This document shows positions 8,124 to 12,500 of a stretch of 12,500 bases of DNA, one piece after another (within the stretch, counting starts at the first letter, position 1; each line of letters begins with the position of its first letter). Under the pieces are notes generated by a model. The model made no database searches. It was not told where the DNA came from and saw nothing but the letters and a program-made list of their open reading frames with translations. Source of the stretch: Leishmania martiniquensis (taxonomy: Eukaryota; Euglenozoa; Kinetoplastea; Trypanosomatida; Trypanosomatidae); assembly GCF_017916325.1 (NCBI RefSeq), contig NC_090171.1, positions 92,501 through 105,000 on the forward strand, given 5' to 3'. Made by a program: the position numbers and the translations under genes.

Positions 8124-8720
8124 TTAGTCTCTGCTAGACGCCGTTGCGGAGCCGCCCTTCCTCGTAGCGCCATCGTCGTCCTCATCGTCAGAGCTGCTCC
8201 GCTCCTCATCACTTGAGTGAGAGCAGGCGCACGTATTGTCGAAGTTGTATTCAAAATGGGACCCGCTCTCCGCAGAGTCCAGCGCCAGCTCGTTGATGTT
8301 TAGCCGCTCGCGACGTACCAGCCCGCACTTGGTGCAGTGCAGGGAGGTCTTGTCGACGTTGGTCTGCTCACGCGCACGCTTGCGAAACGCTGCTGCAATG
8401 CTTTTCTTCTGCTGTCTGGAGCGCATCTCATTGGCATCCATCACAGCCAGCTCAGCGGCGGATATGCCAGCCCTCCCCTCTCGCGAGCCCGCACCAAGCT
8501 CCCCGTTCAAGTTTTTAATGTTGGCGACAATGCACATGATCTGGTCCTTGAACTCCTCCTCCGTGGCGTTATTGGCGCGCGCCGCCGCCGCGACCTGCGC
8601 AGCATACTCCCTCGCATCCGTGCCCCTGCCCATGAAGTCTTCCGTCTTTTGAAGGGCGATGGAAAGCAGGTTCACAACCCGCTCATCTCGGCCACGCGAG
8701 GAAACCGAGGATGACGCCAT
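8124..8720 (-). CDS. TFIIS-like transcription elongation factor with divergent zinc ribbon
   Basis: The protein has 198 residues from the ATG at 8720; the frame is open up to an earlier ATG at 9011 (295 residues). Residues about 11-117 follow TFIIS domain II, which docks on RNA polymerase II: RVVNLLSIALQ, then IVANIKNLNGELG and LAVMDANEMRSRQQKKSIAAAFRKR, matching the family's NLKD and M-x-EEMAS blocks. A zinc ribbon follows, with HCTKC (Cys129, Cys132) and a second half reduced to TCACSH (Cys164, Cys166, His168) instead of CxxC. At the acidic hairpin, where TFIIS has RSADE, this protein reads DSAES, so the catalytic Asp-Glu pair is not intact. After the ribbon, where TFIIS normally ends, comes a Ser/Asp/Glu-rich tail (about 170-185). 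The N-terminal LW domain is absent. I prefer the 8720 start because the only strong polypyrimidine-AG signal lies between the two ATGs. It may be a structural paralogue, not a cleavage factor. Confidence 0.75.
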   Translation of the reverse strand: MASSSVSSRGRDERVVNLLSIALQKTEDFMGRGTDAREYAAQVAAAARANNATEEEFKDQIMCIVANIKNLNGELGAGSREGRAGISAAELAVMDANEMRSRQQKKSIAAAFRKRAREQTNVDKTSLHCTKCGLVRRERLNINELALDSAESGSHFEYNFDNTCACSHSSDEERSSSDDEDDDGATRKGGSATASSRD

Positions 8721-9204
8721 CGTGCGGTGGCAGGCCTTCAGCAACTCTGTGTATGCGTGCGCGTTCCTAGGGCCCTTGGAGAGACAGGAGGCAGCGGCGA
8801 GGGAAGGTAATGAGAAAGGGGCGGCAAGCAGTGCAGAGTCGAGGGGTGTCATCAATGAAGCAATAGTGCAGCGCGACGAGCCGTGAAAGGATGCGTCAGA
8901 GGCTGAGGGCGGTGCGAGTCTCGCCGCCACCCCCCCGTCTCTGCCGCCTTGCGTGCCGAAGGACGCAGCTTCTTCGCACGTAGCAGTATTAGATGAACGG
9001 CGCGGCTGCATTCCTCAGTTCGAGACGCAATGGCCGCGTCAGTGAAGCGTGGTATCGCTCCCTCTGCGTCTCTTTTTTTCTGTGAAGCGCTCCCCCCGCA
9101 TTTCACGGCCAGCTTTAGGCGCCACGTTTTCTCTTCAGCGGCTTTCTTTTTCTTTTTTGCTATGAGCGGGGGAGATGAATAGGTGTGCACCTACACATCC
9201 GTAT
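8721..9204. other. Intergenic region between the two-membrane-segment gene and the TFIIS-like gene
   Basis: If the TFIIS-like gene starts at 8720, this is 484 bases of untranslated sequence. The part at about 9058-9160 is purine-rich and A-rich on the coding strand, as expected of a 3' UTR. The part at 8777-8830 is the polypyrimidine tract. An ATG-initiated extension of the TFIIS-like frame (9011 to 8721) crosses it. Confidence 0.5.
8775..8830 (-). promoter_or_regulatory. Candidate polypyrimidine tract and trans-splice acceptor for the TFIIS-like gene
   Basis: The minus strand carries a long C/T-rich block ending CTCTCCAAG, with the AG at 8776-8775, 54 nt before the ATG at 8720 and with no ATG in between. 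The sequence upstream of the alternative ATG at 9011 is purine-rich on this strand and offers no comparable signal. This decides the preferred start. Confidence 0.55.
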
Positions 9205-10155
9205 TCAGGCGTAATATACCAGCCAGTACGTAGCGCCTGCACACCACAGGACGAAAAAGATGCATATGGTGCCCACGGCAAACATGGCGAACGCGACCGC
9301 CGTCGACGATCCATTCTTGTGGCCCAGCAGTGTGTAGGAGAGCTGCTCCAGAAGGTTGTCAAAGTAGCCAGGGTTCATCACTACAGCAGTGCGCGGGGGC
9401 AGCAAGTAGGGGACCACTGGTCTGAACGGATCGTCCCAGAACGCAGCCCGAATCGTTGACCCGGGGGCTATAACCTTCGATGGCATGCTTGTGTCGCGGT
9501 ACGGTGTTGCATTCGGCAGCTCTTGCGGGTGGCCAAAGCGCCTCTTGTAGGCCGCTTCAAGACGGCTGCTCGACGCATCTCGGATACGTGTGGAATCGAT
9601 AACGCGACAGCGTGCCGCATCCGCACTATGGCAGTACACGTACACGCTCGGATCCACACGCTGCAGCTCCTCCACTGTAAGGGCAGAGGCGTACACCTCG
9701 TCCATGACCGCCTCTTCGTCGCTGGCGCGAGGCGCAGAACGCCGCCACTCTTCGATAAGCGCCTTTGCTACAGCGTAGCGGTGGTGCCGGTAGGCGGCGG
9801 TCAGGGGGTGGTGGGCGTAGTCGACGTCTATCGGCTCAGCTCGAAAACGTTGCGCGACTTCGCGGATCATTCGCCGCGCTTCCTCCGTCTCCTCCTCCTC
9901 GACGCACGTGAGTGCGTAGAGAGGGTGAAGGTAGCCTTTACCGTCAAATCGGGTCCCATTAGGCAGCACGGCATCCAGCAGCGATGATACTAGCTTCCCT
10001 TCCACCGCGCGTATAGCGGCGTTGAGCTGCTCCACCGTGTCCGGGGTACGAAAGAGGCCCATGCCGTAGCCGCAGGAGAGCAGAAGACCGCACACGCCTA
10101 CCAGCATACACGCCATGTAGAAGCGGGCCGCAGAATCCACCTCTTGTCGCCTCAT
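9205..10155 (-). CDS. Hypothetical protein with N- and C-terminal membrane segments
   Basis: This is a 316-residue protein from the ATG at 10155. An in-frame ATG at 10329 would add 58 residues; the frame extends to a TTG at 10392. A hydrophobic segment (about residues 12-34, FYMACMLVGVCGLLLSCGYG) lies just after a short basic start and could be a signal anchor. A second spans about 286-315 (AVAFAMFAVGTICIFFVLWC) and ends almost at the C-terminus. The roughly 250 residues between would sit on one side of the membrane. They contain NGT, NAT and NGS sequons, consistent with a lumenal or extracellular face, and few low-complexity runs. Two short stretches (YLHPLYALTCVEEEETEEARRM and HHPLTAAYRHHRYAVAKALIEE) recall ankyrin-repeat helices, but weakly. 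I do not recognise the family, and no enzyme motif is visible. The gene is probably real because it is long, compositionally normal and in line with its neighbours. Confidence 0.75.
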   Translation of the reverse strand: MRRQEVDSAARFYMACMLVGVCGLLLSCGYGMGLFRTPDTVEQLNAAIRAVEGKLVSSLLDAVLPNGTRFDGKGYLHPLYALTCVEEEETEEARRMIREVAQRFRAEPIDVDYAHHPLTAAYRHHRYAVAKALIEEWRRSAPRASDEEAVMDEVYASALTVEELQRVDPSVYVYCHSADAARCRVIDSTRIRDASSSRLEAAYKRRFGHPQELPNATPYRDTSMPSKVIAPGSTIRAAFWDDPFRPVVPYLLPPRTAVVMNPGYFDNLLEQLSYTLLGHKNGSSTAVAFAMFAVGTICIFFVLWCAGATYWLVYYA

Positions 10156-10284
10156 CACTGCTCTGTGCTTGGCTTCGATTGTGTGTGAACGCCCCGTTGT
10201 GAAGGTATGTATGGTTGTGTGCGGACGCACACGGGGTCGCAATGTGCCACAGAGATGGGACTGAGGCGAGGAGATGCACTTTCC

Positions 10285-10475
10285 CTCTTTTTTGCCGCGC
10301 CGTTCGAGCCCATTCCCCGGCGGGGACATTCCACCGGCACACGCGCGGAAACAGAAGAACAACACAAAATGGATAAGCGGTGACAGGGGCAATGCAGCAC
10401 CACCGACTGCTCATCCACCAAGCAGCCGGAAAGCAATGCCCGCAATAAGGGCAAAAAAGGGGGAGAGAGAGACGT
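10285..10475 (-). promoter_or_regulatory. Candidate trans-splice region for the two-membrane-segment gene
   Basis: A strong tract at 10475-10446 (CT run followed by C and T runs) has its first AGs at 10411-10410 and 10408-10407. That transcript would include the in-frame ATG at 10329. A second, looser T-rich stretch at about 10365-10335 leads to AGs at 10288-10287 and 10286-10285, giving a leader of about 130 nt with no ATG before 10155. A further AG at 10262-10261 follows a short tract. The choice of start for this gene depends on which is used. Confidence 0.4.
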
Positions 10476-10943
10476 GAAAGATCGTCGCCGCACGCAACGT
10501 AATCCCTTCCCCTCCCCTCCTCGCCCTCGCGCATCCACGTAAGACAAAGACATGTGCAATGAGTGGTGGGCTTCCAGTGGTGCGCGCCACACTATTGCGG
10601 CCGCCGATTCAGTTCTTCTCTTTACAAACCAGTGCTGCACGTTGTCTCTCTGCAGCGATTCTCTGTCTTTCTCGTTTCGATGTCATTGCACCGTCGCTGC
10701 CTCGCCGTCGAGCTCTGCAGCTCTGTCACGTGAGCACAAGGTCAGCCTTGCACGCACACAGACAGAGAAAGGGAGCATGGGAAGGGAAGCGGCGCTGGCA
10801 CCGAGGAGACGGTGGTGCAGCGAGCAAAACGGGAAAGGGATAGAAGATGGGCAGGACTGCAGCGGCGAATGAAGAGACAGTCAGCAGAGGGCACCGCTAA
10901 CGAAAATGAGCGCTGTGGGGCACAGATGCGCGCCGTACATTGC

Positions 10944-10969
10944 GGGGGTGGGGGGAGGGGGAGGGGGGG
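10944..10969 (+). other. G-quadruplex motif with four long G runs and one-base loops
   Basis: The plus strand carries G5-T-G6-A-G5-A-G7 with single-base loops, a very strong parallel quadruplex pattern. The G-rich strand is the template-opposite one, so the nascent minus-strand transcript would carry the C-rich complement while the non-transcribed role falls to DNA. It lies between the Nudix gene and the next gene. Confidence 0.85.
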
Positions 10970-11414
10970 AACTGCACACACGTGAGCTTTGCCCAGCATG
11001 ACGCCGGACGCAGAACGAAAATAACAACGTAGAAGAGAAGCGGTAGTTGATCGCGTCGTCGTCAACGTTGGGCGCAGAGGCCCGCCGACGCCAATGCGCC
11101 GGAATAAGAGAGCGCCTGTGCAAGAGAGCGGTTGAAGTGCGCAAGCGTAGCCATGGAGAAGAAGGAGAGACGGGGGCGGGGTGGGGTGCGCCACGAAGGC
11201 ACGAGCGCCCGGCTATCAGAGAGAGAGGGGAAGGCGAGCACCAAGAGACAACGCGACCCGGACCCGCAGCGTGCCACTACGGAAGAGTAGCACAGATGCG
11301 CCAGGGAAAGGAGAACGAGAAATGCAAAGCGCAGGCGCCACAGAGACGCACAGCAGTCCATAAGAAATCATCGTGCCCTCGATTAGAGCAAGACTACGGC
11401 ACCGGCATCGCAAC

Positions 11415-12380
11415 TCAGTCGGCGGAGTCCCGTGTCGGCCGAGATGAAAGTTCCACACCTTTCGTCCGTTCTGCTAAAGGGTCGCGCGCCACCACGTTCG
11501 AAGGGGCCAAAAGTGCGCCGACGGCCGCGGCTGATCCGATCTCCTCCGCCTCTGTGATGGCCTTGGCGACGCGGGCCACAAGTTCACATGTCACGAAGGA
11601 AGTGAGGCCCCACACCATCTCACCAGGGAAGTCCTCGGGCAGCATCGGATCGAAGCCACAGTCATCTGCCACCAACGTCGCCCTCGGAGACCGACGAACC
11701 GCAGAGGAGACGACTGTCTGGGCAGGGCTCGCGAAGAAGCACGGGAAGAAGCACGGGCAGTTGCTCGTCAACGATCGATACTTGATGACGCGCGCGTGCG
11801 TGGACGACGCGGTCAGCAGAAGCCCGGACATGTGAAGATAATGGATGGATGCGACCTCGTCGGGGCTCGCGCAGTAAGGCTGCGCAGGTTTGGTCGCGAC
11901 GGCCACGAACGGCGTCACACGCGCGCCATGTCGCTTGGTGGCGATCGGCGTTAGAGGCCCAATTATCTTGTACCCTGATGGCAGAAGGCCGACCTCCTCC
12001 AGCGCCTCACGCTGTGCCGCGTCGCATGGCGTCTCATCGGCCTCGACGCGGCCACCGGGGAAGCTCATTTCACCTTTGTGCGAGCCTATCATCTGCGAAC
12101 GTTTCGTGAGCGTTATGCACATATCCTGAAAGTCGCTCCTCGTCGCGGCAGGCGAGAGTAGCACTAACACGGCGTACTGGCTCGGCAACGACACCTCCAG
12201 GTGTGTTTTTTGCGGTGCGAGCCCGGTGTTCACAGCGGTGCCGTTGCTCACTGTATGGAGATGGAAATGCGACGGCAGGGTAACCGAGTCGATCGGGAAG
12301 CCAAGCGCCTGTTGCAGCAGTGTCACCCAGCCCTGCGTGCTTTGCGGTAGGCGTGCTGCTGCGGAGGTGGCGCGATTCAT
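11415..12380 (-). CDS. Nudix hydrolase, coenzyme A diphosphatase type (NUDT7/NUDT8-like)
   Basis: The protein has 321 residues from the ATG at 12380. The frame reaches a GTG at 12458, but 12380 is the first ATG after the likely splice site. The Nudix box fits GX5EX7REUXEEXGU exactly (residues 110-132: Gly110, Glu116, Arg124, Glu125, Glu128, Glu129, Gly131), so the metal-binding, pyrophosphate-cleaving site is intact. Upstream, TKRS-x-GEMSFPGG (91-110) matches the extra motif of CoA diphosphatases, although the conserved Arg is Gly (Gly99). The late WGLTSF block also fits that family. These enzymes cleave CoA or acyl-CoA to 3',5'-ADP and phosphopantetheine. The protein is longer than usual because of a Cys/Phe/Ser-rich insert (about 190-240) and an Ala-rich tail. 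It lacks a PTS1 (ends SAD). The start MNRATSAAARLPQS could be a mitochondrial presequence (inference). Substrate is a family-level guess. Confidence 0.88.
   Translation of the reverse strand: MNRATSAAARLPQSTQGWVTLLQQALGFPIDSVTLPSHFHLHTVSNGTAVNTGLAPQKTHLEVSLPSQYAVLVLLSPAATRSDFQDMCITLTKRSQMIGSHKGEMSFPGGRVEADETPCDAAQREALEEVGLLPSGYKIIGPLTPIATKRHGARVTPFVAVATKPAQPYCASPDEVASIHYLHMSGLLLTASSTHARVIKYRSLTSNCPCFFPCFFASPAQTVVSSAVRRSPRATLVADDCGFDPMLPEDFPGEMVWGLTSFVTCELVARVAKAITEAEEIGSAAAVGALLAPSNVVARDPLAERTKGVELSSRPTRDSAD
11734..11757. repeat. 12-bp tandem duplication inside the Nudix gene
   Basis: Two perfect adjacent copies of AAGAAGCACGGG (plus strand) lie in the coding region and encode PCFF-PCFF on the minus strand, within the insert between the Nudix fold's core blocks. 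The length is a multiple of three, so the frame is preserved. Confidence 0.9.
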
Positions 12381-12478
12381 AGAAACAACGGCGTGGGTTA
12401 GCGTCCAGTATGATAAGGGTGAAGGGAGGGCGACGCGGAGTGATATGACAGCGCACACACCAAACTACGGTTCGGCAG

Positions 12479-12500
12479 CTGGCTTGGAAAGAGAGCAGAG
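12479..12500 (-). promoter_or_regulatory. Candidate trans-splice acceptor of the Nudix gene (tract runs off the window)
   Basis: The last bases of the window read on the minus strand as a CT-rich tract followed by AGs at 12484-12483 and 12480-12479. The resulting leader of about 98 nt to 12380 contains no ATG and no other AG close to the start, which supports the chosen start codon. The tract continues beyond the right edge. Confidence 0.45.

Larger units (their letters stand above)
10156..11414. other. Intergenic region between the Nudix gene and the two-membrane-segment gene
   Basis: About 1.26 kb without a credible gene. It contains the Nudix 3' UTR, a run of four long G tracts on the plus strand at 10944-10969, purine-rich plus-strand sequence at about 11150-11240, and the splice signals of the next gene at 10475-10285. 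Open frames on both strands are low-complexity and mutually overlapping. Confidence 0.65.

Noticed and set aside
9523..9987. Plus-strand open frame of 154 codons
   Set aside because: Antisense shadow of the two-membrane-segment gene with no recognisable feature.
10305..10325. B-box-like CGTTCGAGCCC
   Set aside because: No A box or cloverleaf was found around it.
10330..10392. Start of the two-membrane-segment gene at 10392
   Set aside because: The codon there is TTG. The real choices are the ATGs at 10329 and 10155.
11047..11835. Plus-strand open frame of 262 codons overlapping the Nudix gene
   Set aside because: It is antisense to the intact Nudix sequence; the minus frame has the exact Nudix box.
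12381..12458. Start of the Nudix gene at 12458
   Set aside because: The codon is GTG, and the stretch before the ATG at 12380 looks like a 5' leader with no ATG.
1..12500. CRISPR arrays, insertion sequences, bacterial operons or prophage genes
   Set aside because: No regularly spaced repeats, transposase or phage proteins were seen; only xylulokinase is bacterial in character and it sits in a trypanosomatid context.

Overview
The window looks like nuclear DNA of a trypanosomatid, most likely a Leishmania or a close relative. Five intronless genes lie head-to-tail on the minus strand. They are separated by long, low-complexity, GA/CT- and GT-rich intergenic stretches. Long polypyrimidine tracts followed by AG precede most of the genes on the coding strand, as expected for trans-splicing of a polycistronic transcript. 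A xylulokinase of strongly bacterial type ending in a glycosomal (PTS1) tripeptide also fits: Leishmania has xylulokinase, and it is reported absent from Trypanosoma brucei. No bacterial promoters or Shine-Dalgarno sites were seen.

Layout in transcription order (right to left): (1) 12380-11415, a Nudix hydrolase of the CoA-diphosphatase type; (2) 10155-9205, a protein with one membrane segment near each end; (3) 8720-8124, a small TFIIS-like protein with the RNA polymerase-binding domain II and an altered zinc ribbon; (4) 7015-4589, a large protein with a short N-terminal coiled coil and three divergent calponin-homology-like modules; (5) 3725-2262, a glycosomal xylulokinase. The leftmost 2.26 kb holds no convincing gene. 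It contains a C10 tract just past the xylulokinase stop, a possible degenerate SIDER-type retroposon, one plus-strand polypyrimidine/AG signal with a 75-codon ORF, and a strong polypyrimidine block on the minus strand at about 730-800 that could feed a gene beyond the left edge.

The longest possible reading frames of several genes begin at TTG or GTG, which is not credible in this organism, so I used the first sensible ATG, guided by the splice signals. For the TFIIS-like gene the only good splice signal lies inside the longest ATG-initiated frame, so the real protein is probably about 198 residues rather than 295. The genes do not form an obvious pathway. As is usual in trypanosomatids, sharing a transcription unit implies nothing about shared function.

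No new multi-gene system stands out. The most interesting points are the minimal C-terminal extension that creates a glycosomal signal on a bacterial-type enzyme, the TFIIS-like protein with an impaired-looking catalytic hairpin, the triple CH-like protein with a uORF ending 4 nt before its start, and a G-quadruplex motif with single-base loops between two genes.
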